Shown here piece after piece: positions 34,665-43,188 of a stretch of 64,000 nt of DNA (position 1 is its first letter; the number at the start of each line of letters is the position of its first letter). The stretch comes from a virus. Made by a program: the position numbers and the translations under genes. The stretch spans positions 62,001 to 126,000 of the IMG/VR virus record IMGVR_UViG_3300031951_000034, one strand, 5' to 3'. A model generated the notes under the pieces. It worked only from the letters and a program-made list of their open reading frames with translations, had not been told where the DNA came from and searched no databases.

Positions 34665-34906
34665 ATGAAACAATAAAGGAATTAAACAAACTACAGAAAG
34701 ATTTAAATTTATATTTTAAAAAAGTAAAACTAGAAACCAAAGACTTTAGACAAAGATACAAAAAATTATCTAAAAAAGTTGCAAAATTTATGGACAAAAC
34801 AAATGATCCAGACAAGTTATTTAAGTTAGACAAGCCACTTGTTAAATGCGATCAAGAGCTATATGAACTGGAATCTTACTTCTCTGAATGGGAGTATTAT
34901 CACTAA
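34661..34906 (+). CDS. hypothetical helical protein, 81 aa
   Basis: A lysine-rich, coiled-coil-like helix (KELNKLQKDLNLYFKKVKL) followed by a second helix. It overlaps the previous stop by 4 bases. Unknown function. Confidence 0.55.
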   Translation: MNETIKELNKLQKDLNLYFKKVKLETKDFRQRYKKLSKKVAKFMDKTNDPDKLFKLDKPLVKCDQELYELESYFSEWEYYH

Positions 34907-34921
34907 GTAGTTAAATATTTT

Positions 34922-35167
34922 ATGGAAAGACCAACAATAAACAACACAAATGCAGTGTTCCAAGCTGGAACAACAATCGGAACATATCTATCACAGGCTA
35001 TTACTGAGATCGATAAACAACTAGGAGAGGGTTACGCTGAGAAACATCCCGAGCTTGTTGCGGAGTGCGTACGCTCCCAGACAATGGATTTTAATTCTAC
35101 GGCACTTGGTGCCGTTCTATACGAGATTCGAGACGTCTTGGAAACACGCATTGACGCCAAGCTATGA
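34922..35167 (+). CDS. hypothetical protein, 81 aa
   Basis: A soluble helical protein (YLSQAITEIDKQLGEGYAEKHPELVAEC) with codons richer in G and C than its neighbours. Small proteins of this layout are common in phages; no function known. ATGA overlap with the next gene. Confidence 0.55.
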   Translation: MERPTINNTNAVFQAGTTIGTYLSQAITEIDKQLGEGYAEKHPELVAECVRSQTMDFNSTALGAVLYEIRDVLETRIDAKL

Positions 35168-35376
35168 GCCTAAGGTATGAGCAATATTCAAGTCTGAGCA
35201 GAACAAAAAAATTTTTGATTGATGTTTCTCTCATGCAAACAAAATCAAAGAAACTAGAAAAACTTAAGAAAGAAGCGTCTAGTTGCCTAAAACATTTTCC
35301 TGCCCTCTCAAATACAGGAATACCAATTTGGTCTAATGATAATTTTACCAATGAAGAAGGCGACCCCACGTTTTAA
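35164..35376 (+). CDS. hypothetical protein, 70 aa
   Basis: Short basic helical protein with a C-terminal aromatic part (FPALSNTGIPIWSNDNF). Coupled to the preceding gene. Not recognised. Confidence 0.5.
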   Translation: MSLRYEQYSSLSRTKKFLIDVSLMQTKSKKLEKLKKEASSCLKHFPALSNTGIPIWSNDNFTNEEGDPTF

Positions 35377-35381
35377 ATAAA

Positions 35382-35576
35382 ATGGAAAAATCCAGGGAAG
35401 AACTAATTCAAGAAGTTAAAAACTTGACTGAAGGGATTCACATATGCATGGATACATTAAGAATAATATCTTGTCCAATGCGCCCAGATGGCACTTACAA
35501 TAATGACAGAGAGTCTTGCAGGATAATGGCTTTAAAGGCCATAAATAAATCAGAAGAAATAATATACAAACAATAA
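35382..35576 (+). CDS. hypothetical protein, 64 aa
   Basis: A small helical protein with a loop containing CPMRPDGTYNNDRESC in the middle. Not recognised. Two bases separate it from the next gene. Confidence 0.5.
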   Translation: MEKSREELIQEVKNLTEGIHICMDTLRIISCPMRPDGTYNNDRESCRIMALKAINKSEEIIYKQ

Positions 35577-35577
35577 A

Positions 35578-36045
35578 ATGAAATTGTCTCTACAGCAAAT
35601 AACTAGAATTATCTCTACCTCTCCGGTAGACGATAACACCAAAAACTCTATCATGCAGAATATAAATGAGTATGTTAGAGAGCAGCAGAATCAGGGAACC
35701 GAGGAGACTCCTCCAAAGCCACAGAAATATCCAGTTACCATATTGGTGGGTTCTCAAGAAGTGTTAGATCAAGTAAATTCTGATCAATTGTATGCATATA
35801 CGGTTTTGGTTGCAGAAACAGAAAACCATAATGAAACAATTAATGAGCTGAGAAAAACAGCCGTTTTATATAACACAGAGAAAAAACGCAAAAAAAGTAA
35901 GATATATAGATTTACTGATTGTTTTGAGAGATTGAAAACTAGTCACCTTGATCAGAATCCCCTTAGAATATTGACTAAGGAACCGGCGATTTTGCTTAAA
36001 ACGAGCAATTTTGCCATTTCACATCAAGATAATGGTCAGGGATAA
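35578..36045 (+). CDS. hypothetical protein, 155 aa
   Basis: An N-terminal helical segment, a Gln/Glu/Pro-rich linker (about 38-55) and a beta/alpha core (YPVTILVGSQEVLDQVN). Not recognised. It overlaps the following start by 14 bases. Confidence 0.5.
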   Translation: MKLSLQQITRIISTSPVDDNTKNSIMQNINEYVREQQNQGTEETPPKPQKYPVTILVGSQEVLDQVNSDQLYAYTVLVAETENHNETINELRKTAVLYNTEKKRKKSKIYRFTDCFERLKTSHLDQNPLRILTKEPAILLKTSNFAISHQDNGQG

Positions 36046-36283
36046 ACTTTATTACCTAGTTTATCAAAGACATATTGGGGGGAAATCCGTTACCTATTTG
36101 CCAGTAGGCATAGTTGTAGGTATTCACGGAACAGAATCACTGATACTTAGTTACCCGAAAAAGCAAAGAAAAATGATAGGTTTTTTTGCTACGCATAGGA
36201 CCGAATTGAAAGATGAAGAAATTAAACATTACACAAAAAATAAAATATTAGCGAAGTTTTCTCAAAATATAAAATTTGGTTAA
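36032..36283 (+). CDS. hypothetical protein, 83 aa
   Basis: ATG 36032 preferred; a TTG at 36011 is in frame. A small beta-rich basic protein (KLYYLVYQRHIGGKSVTYLPVGIVVGIHG). Last gene before two terminators. Not recognised. Confidence 0.5.
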   Translation: MVRDKLYYLVYQRHIGGKSVTYLPVGIVVGIHGTESLILSYPKKQRKMIGFFATHRTELKDEEIKHYTKNKILAKFSQNIKFG

Positions 36284-36288
36284 CAAGT

Positions 36289-36312
36289 AGGGGGCAGGAA
36301 ACTGCCCCCTTA
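36289..36312 (+). terminator. terminator hairpin
   Basis: AGGGGGCAG-GAAA-CTGCCCCCT, a 9-bp stem with a GNRA tetraloop. Downstream Ts are few. Confidence 0.75.
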
Positions 36313-36336
36313 TGTTAGAGTTAGTAGAACGAAATG

Positions 36337-36360
36337 CGCCCCAAAAGTTGGGGCGTTTTT
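36337..36360 (+). terminator. rho-independent terminator
   Basis: CGCCCCAA-AAG-TTGGGGCG followed by TTTTT. The second of two terminators isolating the Ubl gene from upstream transcription. Confidence 0.9.
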
Positions 36361-36416
36361 CGTTTTCACTAATGATACGATTGGTTTAGGTGTACCAAAG
36401 TAAAATGCCTCGATTA

Positions 36417-36432
36417 GTTTGTTTCGACAAAC
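36417..36432 (+). promoter_or_regulatory. UUCG-capped hairpin in the Ubl leader
   Basis: GTTTGT-TTCG-ACAAAC, a 6-bp stem with a TTCG tetraloop 21 bases before the Ubl start. Such a cap may stabilise the 5' end of the mRNA. Confidence 0.5.
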
Positions 36433-36453
36433 AAACAAAAAAAATAAAATAAC

Positions 36454-36681
36454 ATGAAAGTCAAAGTTAGCTTCGGTGGAAGAGATAATATGGCAGAACT
36501 CCCAACTGGGTCGAATCTTGCCTGTATCAAGAACAACAAGGTGTTGGCTGCTCGCATGGGTTGGGACGAGGGCGGCTCAATCAGCTTCATCGTCAATGGA
36601 GTAAACGTCAGTGACACTACTGTTCTCAATGATGGGGATTGGATTTCGATCCAACATAAGGCTCACGAAAAAGCCGCTTAA
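36454..36681 (+). CDS. ubiquitin-like beta-grasp protein
   Basis: 75 aa. The order of strands, the central helix-like region (NLACIKNNKVLAARMG), the VNGVNV turn and the C-terminal LNDGDWISI segment is that of MoaD/ThiS/ubiquitin-like beta-grasp proteins. E2-like, E1-like and JAB genes follow within 5 kb, so it is probably the conjugated modifier. Unlike ubiquitin, ThiS or MoaD it does not end in GG but in KAHEKAA, so activation chemistry or a processing step may differ. Codons are G/C-richer than neighbours and the gene is bounded by terminators, which suggests strong separate expression. Confidence 0.7.
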   Translation: MKVKVSFGGRDNMAELPTGSNLACIKNNKVLAARMGWDEGGSISFIVNGVNVSDTTVLNDGDWISIQHKAHEKAA

Positions 36682-36738
36682 TATATTTATTTTTATTTTA
36701 TTTATTTTTCTCCCATAACGCTTTGATCGTTAGTTGTT

Positions 36739-36776
36739 AAGCACTAGCCCTCTTTATTGGGGGCTAGTGCTTTTCT
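36739..36776 (+). terminator. rho-independent terminator
   Basis: AAGCACTAGCCC / GGGCTAGTGCTT (36739-36750, 36761-36772) followed by TTTT. It ends the Ubl transcript. Confidence 0.9.
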
Positions 36777-36801
36777 TGTTAAAACTTAAAAACAAAAAAA
36801 T

Positions 36802-37665
36802 ATGAAACCATTTTTTGGTGTTACAGAAGAAGGAATGATAGTGAGGTATGAACCTCATGTAATCATCAATCCAGACGAGGTTCTGGCTAAAATGAACAAC
36901 AGGGATTTTAGAACTATTTTTAGGTATGATAGTTTTTCAATGCCGGTAAGTTCTTCAAGTTATAAATTGGATCAATATAAAAAGGTAGCATTTAATCTTT
37001 CTATTACTTCTAAAAATTCATGCGTTTTCTGGAGCTTTTTACCGGGGCTTCCATTTGATTCATTTTTTAAGATCTCTGAGGTTTTTCCTGGAAAACTGGG
37101 TTTTATCCCATGTTATGAAAGATACTACGGGGAACCAGCAAGTGACGTAGTAACCGATAAATTGTGGTGGGACACAGATAGCACAAATTGCCTTAACAAT
37201 GATTTTGAGTTGCGACCATTACTCGCAATAAATATAGATCACGTAAGTAAGCAATCTATTATGTTTCTTGTTTTTAATATTTATGACCGCAAGAACAAGG
37301 TTACACTGGGAAACTTCTTGCCTCCAATTACTAATATATACAAGGACTGTCGTGTCTGTATGGGCCAAAGACATAACCCATCATTTGCGGAAGAAGATCT
37401 AAACTTACACAATATTGTGCAAAAAGAAATTACGTGGTTTTTTGAGACCAGGATGAATGGAGATCTTGCGCAAGATACTATTGATAGACAGACAATAGCA
37501 AATTCTCTGTTTAGGTGGGACGAACACAAGGCGTGCTTACCGTCTGCTAGGCCGGTGCAAACAATAGTTAACTCTAGAGTTGGAAACTATTATATAGATG
37601 GTCTCCCCCTTGATGATAAAAATGTTTGCGATGAAAACACATCTTGCAAAATTTTCTATATTTAA
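36802..37665 (+). CDS. E2-like protein (PRTRC-B / Prok-E2 type)
   Basis: 287 aa. The motif PPITNIYKDCRVCMGQ (about 175-189) corresponds to the N-x-Y-x-x-G-x-V-C-x-G pattern I recall for the prokaryotic E2 family that includes PRTRC protein B. C186 would be the transfer cysteine. A beta-rich region precedes it (residues about 60-170), as in an E2/UBC fold. The E1-like, Ubl-like and JAB-like neighbours support this. Assignment rests on the short motif and context. Confidence 0.6.
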   Translation: MKPFFGVTEEGMIVRYEPHVIINPDEVLAKMNNRDFRTIFRYDSFSMPVSSSSYKLDQYKKVAFNLSITSKNSCVFWSFLPGLPFDSFFKISEVFPGKLGFIPCYERYYGEPASDVVTDKLWWDTDSTNCLNNDFELRPLLAINIDHVSKQSIMFLVFNIYDRKNKVTLGNFLPPITNIYKDCRVCMGQRHNPSFAEEDLNLHNIVQKEITWFFETRMNGDLAQDTIDRQTIANSLFRWDEHKACLPSARPVQTIVNSRVGNYYIDGLPLDDKNVCDENTSCKIFYI

Positions 37666-37674
37666 TTCATAAAT

Positions 37675-38022
37675 ATGAACTTATATCAACAATTGTTGAG
37701 AGCCCCCACGCTTAAAGTTGCTCAAAAAGCAATACATGGAGACATGGAGTCAAGGGTTCATTCACTAAACGACAGTCTTTCTATTTACAGAAAGGTGTAT
37801 TGCTGGTTCCCTGTTCAGTACCATGGAGACACTGAAGAGGACGAGGACGATACAAAAAGAAAGACAATCCCAGAGGAAGCAACAAGGGAGTTATTTTTTA
37901 GCCGGATTTTATCTGGACAACTAAAAAGTGAGTCTCTTGAGTTTTATAATCAGAACAAGAAAGTTGATATATCTGATACAACAGATGAGCAATTAAACTC
38001 TTTGTTCAAAAAAATAAAATAA
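37675..38022 (+). CDS. hypothetical protein of the Ubl cassette, 115 aa
   Basis: A helical N-terminus (YQQLLRAPTLKVAQKAI), an aromatic strand YCWFPVQYHG, an acidic stretch and a lysine-rich end. It sits between the E2-like and E1-like genes and directly before a terminator, so it may be an accessory of the pathway. Not recognised. Confidence 0.5.
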   Translation: MNLYQQLLRAPTLKVAQKAIHGDMESRVHSLNDSLSIYRKVYCWFPVQYHGDTEEDEDDTKRKTIPEEATRELFFSRILSGQLKSESLEFYNQNKKVDISDTTDEQLNSLFKKIK

Positions 38023-38040
38023 ACAAACAACAAACAAAAT

Positions 38041-38070
38041 AGGGGGACTATTTATTAGTCCCCCTTTTTC
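38041..38070 (+). terminator. rho-independent terminator
   Basis: AGGGGGACTA-TTTAT-TAGTCCCCCT with further Ts. It separates the E2-like pair from the E1-like gene. Confidence 0.9.
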
Positions 38071-38076
38071 TATAAG

Positions 38077-38796
38077 ATGAAAAACTTCTATATAATTGGA
38101 TGCGGCGGAGTATGCACTTACTTTTTGCCCGCATTTTTTAAAACAATAAATCACGACAAGCGTTTTTCCGGTAGCGCCGTAACGCTAATAGATGGAGACA
38201 CTGTGGAGCAAAAAAATCTGTTAAGGCAGAACTTTTATACAAATCAAGGCGGCTCTATCATAAATGCTTATAAATCGGAGGTTCTAGCAATGCACTACGT
38301 GAACCAATATCCAGGCTTAAATATTGAAGCAAAAACAGATTATATTACTGATTCATTTCCTGTTGAGGAAAAATCTTTTATTTTTTGCTTTGTAGATAAC
38401 CACCCAGCCAGAAAAGATATTTTATCTGTAGTAGATATATATTCTTGTGAGGCTATTTTTGCCGCAAACTCTTCAATAAGCAGTCATGCTTATTATTACA
38501 ACAGCAAAATGAGTGGTGGGAGCATGGACCCTAGAACCAGGTTTCCAGAAATATTGACCATAGATACTGGTAGCCCTATTAGGGCTGCTGGATGTGACAC
38601 AGAAGCTAAACTCAATGATGTCCCTCAAACAGCTATAGCTAACCAAATGGCGGCTACTCATGCTTTGTTTATGTGGAATTTTTGGGCAACAGAAAGTAAA
38701 AAAATGTCAAAAGAGGAAACTTATGAGGTTTGGCCAATTGAGTTTATGAATAATTCATGCAGATATACAACAATTGCGGTAGAGAATCTAAAATAA
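38077..38796 (+). CDS. ThiF/E1-like adenylating enzyme
   Basis: 239 aa Rossmann-fold E1. Visible are the nucleotide-binding loop IIGCGGV (about 6-12), LIDGDTVEQKNLLRQ (about 38-52, with the Asp and the N-x-x-R pair of ThiF enzymes), a lysine at YKSEV and CFVDNHPAR (about 106-114). C173 in AAGCDTEAKL is a candidate catalytic cysteine. It would adenylate the Ubl C-terminus. The size and layout recall PRTRC ThiF proteins. The next gene begins one base after its stop. Confidence 0.82.
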   Translation: MKNFYIIGCGGVCTYFLPAFFKTINHDKRFSGSAVTLIDGDTVEQKNLLRQNFYTNQGGSIINAYKSEVLAMHYVNQYPGLNIEAKTDYITDSFPVEEKSFIFCFVDNHPARKDILSVVDIYSCEAIFAANSSISSHAYYYNSKMSGGSMDPRTRFPEILTIDTGSPIRAAGCDTEAKLNDVPQTAIANQMAATHALFMWNFWATESKKMSKEETYEVWPIEFMNNSCRYTTIAVENLK

Positions 38797-38797
38797 A

Positions 38798-40528
38798 ATG
38801 AACATAACAGAAAATGTCTCAAGTGAGTGGTTAGCGTGTGGACCCTATGCAGGGGGTCAGATGTGGAGAAATCAATTATATAATTGCACGACACATCAGG
38901 TATACAAACACAAAACAACAGATAGATCATCTATATCTGGTTATATGGATTATAGCACAAGACTTACAAAAAACTTAATTACTCCAATGGTATACGGAGG
39001 AATAGGTTTGCAGTCTAATCCAAGAGAACTTACGTCCTCGAAGACATGGCTTATGCCAGATTTTTTCGGAGATCCATTTGACCACCAGATTCATTATAAT
39101 TTTTATGATACACTAAAGCCTTGCGGGTTTTACCATAAGATTGCAATAGAATCTTTGTGGTCATTAATACGCAATTTTTCTTTTATTAGATATACTGTAT
39201 TATCTGAGACCAGGCAGATAAATTTTAAATCTTGTAGAATTAAAAAAGGGCAATATATTAGCGTAAATAGCACAGAGGATAATAGAAGTGGTCACAATCA
39301 TTGTGCAGTTGAAACAAAAAATTGTCGTCAAATTTCTTACTCAAATAACAACAATTTTGTTTTTAATCATTTCGACTTAAATGATATTTTTATATCTTCT
39401 TACATAGTTTCAAACAATATTGGATTGTTTATATTGCCCAGTGGATCCATATTTTGGCTTAAGCGCAATAATAATACATGGACACCATGTATTTGCGAAT
39501 ATGAGATACCTAAATCATTCCCGAAGGGTAACGTCAAAATCAATTTTAGGGAGATTGATGAGGACGGAATAGCAAAAGATGAAGTAATTTTTTGCTGCTC
39601 TCAAAGGGAGCAATATCTACATAAAACTATCGCCAAAATGATCAAAGAGGATGTAATAAGAATTGCGGTAAGTAATATAAAATCAATTAAGTATGAAAAT
39701 GCCGTATCAAATCACCAGATAAGCTCGTCAACTATGGCAATGCTTATCAAAAATTTCGATTCAGCAATTTTTAATCAGCTAAAGGTAAAAATTCTTCAAA
39801 ACACTAACATAAAACCCTTAAAAACGTTTAATGATTTAGTTGATACAGTCACCAAAAAAAGAAGGGTACATCTTAATGCAATGCAATACTCTAAAGACAG
39901 TATGCTGCTTGCAAGAAAAGAGGCATTTAAAGCATGCAAGAATAATACACCGATCTTCTGGGAGATTGGCAAAAAAGTAGACTATATACAAAATGCAATA
40001 CACAAGTCAGGGCTCGGTAGCGAGAGCAGTACTTTCTATGATCTCAATCTAGATTATTTTAACCTCTCAGAAGAGAGGGTCTGTCTTGCTGAGCTTGGTT
40101 ATTCATCGCCATCTATTAGTCGTTCTAATAGGGTTGCTCGAAGCATTCAAAGCAATCTACTCAGGAGAGATAACGATGACATATGGGTAGCTCAGAACAT
40201 GTATTCTTATTTGAAGATTAACCCTAAGCAGGTAAAAATTAATAATACTACCGTTAATGTAAGCGTAAATTTAAGTGTAACTAAAACAGAAATATGTAGA
40301 TATAACGTTGAGTTGAACACAACTTACGATATTCCAATCGAGGTTAAAAACCTCGGGGAAAAAGCTATATCTAGGTATATTAAGTTTAGAAGCAAAAACG
40401 AAAATAATGATTGGGCTAAAGAGATAGAAAAAGAAAAACAGTCAGTCAAAGTAGTTAATGCAAAGACATTAAATAATGAAGAAGAAGTAGAAGCACAAGT
40501 AAGTGAAATAAAAGTATTAGAAATATGA
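38798..40528 (+). CDS. hypothetical large protein in Ubl cassette, 576 aa
   Basis: No motif recognised. The N-terminal 300 residues are rich in aromatic residues, Asn and Cys; the C-terminal half is helical then beta-rich (NNTTVNVSVNLSVT) with a charged tail. It is tightly linked to both the E1-like and JAB genes, so it probably belongs to the pathway, as substrate, ligase-like factor or scaffold. That is inference from position only. Confidence 0.6.
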   Translation: MNITENVSSEWLACGPYAGGQMWRNQLYNCTTHQVYKHKTTDRSSISGYMDYSTRLTKNLITPMVYGGIGLQSNPRELTSSKTWLMPDFFGDPFDHQIHYNFYDTLKPCGFYHKIAIESLWSLIRNFSFIRYTVLSETRQINFKSCRIKKGQYISVNSTEDNRSGHNHCAVETKNCRQISYSNNNNFVFNHFDLNDIFISSYIVSNNIGLFILPSGSIFWLKRNNNTWTPCICEYEIPKSFPKGNVKINFREIDEDGIAKDEVIFCCSQREQYLHKTIAKMIKEDVIRIAVSNIKSIKYENAVSNHQISSSTMAMLIKNFDSAIFNQLKVKILQNTNIKPLKTFNDLVDTVTKKRRVHLNAMQYSKDSMLLARKEAFKACKNNTPIFWEIGKKVDYIQNAIHKSGLGSESSTFYDLNLDYFNLSEERVCLAELGYSSPSISRSNRVARSIQSNLLRRDNDDIWVAQNMYSYLKINPKQVKINNTTVNVSVNLSVTKTEICRYNVELNTTYDIPIEVKNLGEKAISRYIKFRSKNENNDWAKEIEKEKQSVKVVNAKTLNNEEEVEAQVSEIKVLEI

Positions 40529-41724
40529 ACAAATTATATATACACAAGGGGGCACCCTTGATAGAAAAGCAGGTAAGTGACAAAGTAACTGGGTTTTTCC
40601 CCGTAGAGTTCACTGAATTAAAGGACGAACCAAAAGCTAAGGTTAACGTGAATAAGATTAGTCTTTCTCTGTGGAGAACGATAAACTTCTTTTTCAAGAC
40701 AGTAGCTAAAAAAGAAAATTCCGAAGCACAGCTTCGTTTATTTTATTCTGACGTAGACAATCAATGGAAGGCTCATGCTTTTCCTCAAAAAGCTAAAACC
40801 GGCATGACAACAAAAGAGTTGTGCGAACATGCAAGCTTTCAGGAGCAGATGAACGAAATGGTTGAAAATGGGAAATACTATCAATATGGTACCATTCATA
40901 GCCATGTTTATGCATCCGCCTTTCAGTCTGGCGTAGATAAAAATGACGAAGCTGGCTGCCCTGGAGTTCACATAACTATAGGCAAACTTGACCAAGCAAA
41001 CATTGACATTAGCCAAAGGTTTACAGTTATTGTTCCAGGTGTCATCTCAACTGATGAGCAAGGAAATGAAGTGGTGGTATCAAAAGCAAAAAAGTTTTTT
41101 ATGCCAGTTGATATGCATGACTTCATTGAGATTCCAGAGGATATGTATGGATCAACAAAATCAATAGAATTGAGAAAAATTATATTCAATTTTGTTGTAT
41201 CTGAAAACTCCGAGGAACTGGTCGATCAAGATCTTGTAAATAAATGGATGAAAAATAGAATTGAGGAGGAGAAAGTAATCAGCACTAGAGTCGATTTTCT
41301 TAAAGATGCTGACAATTATGACTACTCTAATTTTCACTCTAAACAGTTGATGATGTTTGATTCATCAACCAAGAACTACAAAAAAGGTTCAAAAAAAAAC
41401 AACAGATCGAAGATTCAAGACTATATACCAAGCTCTTCGACTTACAAGGTTGGTGACAGAGAAGACCTTGAAAGGTCGGTAAACAAAATTTGTTTACTGC
41501 ATAAAGTGTCTCAACTTGAATTATCTGAGATATTGTTAAATAAATCAGAACAAATTATGTCAGACAATTATATAAATTTATTTAACGACATAGATATAAA
41601 TATTTTATCCGTATATAACTTATACGGATATTCTCTTGGATTAGAAATACAAGACTGGGTACAAGAGAGAATGGCAAAAGCAGCGAAAAACAGTCAAATA
41701 TCACACATATTACAAACACTATAA
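40525..41724 (+). CDS. JAB/JAMM metallopeptidase (PRTRC-A-like)
   Basis: 399 aa. The metal motif HxH-x7-S-x2-D is exact: H125, H127, S135 and D138, in TIHSHVYASAFQSGVD, followed by KNDE. JAMM enzymes remove or mature ubiquitin-like modifiers. The N-terminal 110 residues could hold the upstream catalytic Glu. The C-terminal 180 residues are a further unrecognised domain. It overlaps the previous gene by 4 bases. Confidence 0.82.
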   Translation: MNKLYIHKGAPLIEKQVSDKVTGFFPVEFTELKDEPKAKVNVNKISLSLWRTINFFFKTVAKKENSEAQLRLFYSDVDNQWKAHAFPQKAKTGMTTKELCEHASFQEQMNEMVENGKYYQYGTIHSHVYASAFQSGVDKNDEAGCPGVHITIGKLDQANIDISQRFTVIVPGVISTDEQGNEVVVSKAKKFFMPVDMHDFIEIPEDMYGSTKSIELRKIIFNFVVSENSEELVDQDLVNKWMKNRIEEEKVISTRVDFLKDADNYDYSNFHSKQLMMFDSSTKNYKKGSKKNNRSKIQDYIPSSSTYKVGDREDLERSVNKICLLHKVSQLELSEILLNKSEQIMSDNYINLFNDIDINILSVYNLYGYSLGLEIQDWVQERMAKAAKNSQISHILQTL

Positions 41725-42749
41725 TGAAAACAAACATAAAACACTGGATCATTGATCAAATCTTAGATTCTGTAACAGAAACAAAGTATGACAAAGTTAT
41801 TTTGTCTATGGAGTCTATATGTAATAAGAAGTTTAAGGATATTTTTTACCTCCTTGACGACAATGACATGAAACGCATTGTAAACGACTTGGCACGCAAG
41901 CAAATCTTGATCAATCAAGATTTGCTTTGGGAGGACACAATATTAAATAGCGTGTTTAATATTGGAATGTATTCTCCTGATGATATGTATGTTCCACCAG
42001 CAGAGTATAGATCATTCAACATTGATTCTTCTAGCTCTATTGATGTTATTAGTTGTGGACCAACACCTCAAAACGTCAGTTCAGCACATCCTATTTATAC
42101 GGGTGACTTTGAAGCAGATATCGCAAGTCTTGCTAACAAATATCCACACGCTGTAATTTTAGGATGTAGTAGCGCAGCAAACGACTTACACGAGTCAATG
42201 CTTCCAGCCTGGCAAAAATTGCTAAACGAGCATTTCGAAGATCCAAAGAAAGCTTTGGCTGATGCTATAAGTGATTATTGGGTAAATGAGATACAGGGAG
42301 ATTCATGTATCGATAGAGATCAAATACTCTCCGAGTTGTTTGATTCTATTGGGTACGACTATCCATATGTTGGAGAATCTGATGAGTATAATGACGAAGA
42401 AGAAGATATTTCGTCATACAAACACGACACTAATTGTAAAAATAATGTTGAAGAAGAATGCGAGGAAGATGACGACGATTGTTGCATAAGTAATGAATGC
42501 AGTTATAGTAGTCAAAATTCATGCCAAAAATATAATGAATCAATTAGGTTTGTTTCTGGGTATGTAGACATGGAAGATGTCATGACACATACCGATTCAG
42601 GTCTAATTGCTTATGTATTTTCTACTCAAAAGACAGAGACATGTAATAGCCCGATAAACAAAATTTGCTATGTAGTCAAATGGCCTAAGGACCACAATTC
42701 TACAGGAATTATTCTGTTTAATGATCCAATAACAAAGAAAAGACTGTAA
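41724..42749 (+). CDS. hypothetical protein with acidic Cys-rich stretch, 341 aa
   Basis: Starts on the last base of the JAB stop. The middle part has DFEADIASLANKYPHAVIL; residues about 225-270 are strongly acidic and hold many Cys (EEECEEDDDDCC). The acidic Cys-rich run could bind metal. Not recognised, but positional linkage suggests a link to the Ubl pathway. Confidence 0.55.
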   Translation: MKTNIKHWIIDQILDSVTETKYDKVILSMESICNKKFKDIFYLLDDNDMKRIVNDLARKQILINQDLLWEDTILNSVFNIGMYSPDDMYVPPAEYRSFNIDSSSSIDVISCGPTPQNVSSAHPIYTGDFEADIASLANKYPHAVILGCSSAANDLHESMLPAWQKLLNEHFEDPKKALADAISDYWVNEIQGDSCIDRDQILSELFDSIGYDYPYVGESDEYNDEEEDISSYKHDTNCKNNVEEECEEDDDDCCISNECSYSSQNSCQKYNESIRFVSGYVDMEDVMTHTDSGLIAYVFSTQKTETCNSPINKICYVVKWPKDHNSTGIILFNDPITKKRL

Positions 42750-42750
42750 A

Positions 42751-43188
42751 ATGAATATATACTCAACTTGTTATGCAAGTTTGAGTAATACGGTTAAGAA
42801 TGTTATTAACACCACTCATGTAAAACCGTGGGTGGTGTTTTTCTATTCTCCAGAGGAAGCTGGTGGCTCAATATTCTCTCCTGTCAGCATGAGCAATATT
42901 TTTTCACTGAATAAAGAGCAGCTTTTATGTCTGGAGTGCTTCGAGTGTGATGACCCATTTCACCCTCTATGTAGACCGTTTACAAAACAAACAGCAAATA
43001 AAATTAAGGCGTTTTTAGATCCATTTATAAATGAGAACTGTAATTTAATTGTAGCTTGCCCAATGGGCAAAATATCCTCAAGTGTTTCACTCGGGATAAA
43101 TCAAAAATACAACAACTGTAGGGTTATGTTTTACGGCAAAAACACTATAGTTAAAAGAATACAAAACTTAATGTTTTCGGAACTATGA
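42751..43188 (+). CDS. tyrosine-phosphatase-like protein, degenerate active site
   Basis: 145 aa with the layout of small phage dual-specificity-phosphatase-like proteins: a CLECFECDDP-type strand, a helix FTKQTANKIKAFLDPF, then the P-loop LIVACPMGKISSS. The catalytic Cys is kept (C103) but the invariant Arg of C-x5-R is Ser109, and the His before Cys is Ala. It is therefore probably catalytically dead or binds a different ligand. ATGA overlap with the next gene. Confidence 0.6.
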   Translation: MNIYSTCYASLSNTVKNVINTTHVKPWVVFFYSPEEAGGSIFSPVSMSNIFSLNKEQLLCLECFECDDPFHPLCRPFTKQTANKIKAFLDPFINENCNLIVACPMGKISSSVSLGINQKYNNCRVMFYGKNTIVKRIQNLMFSEL

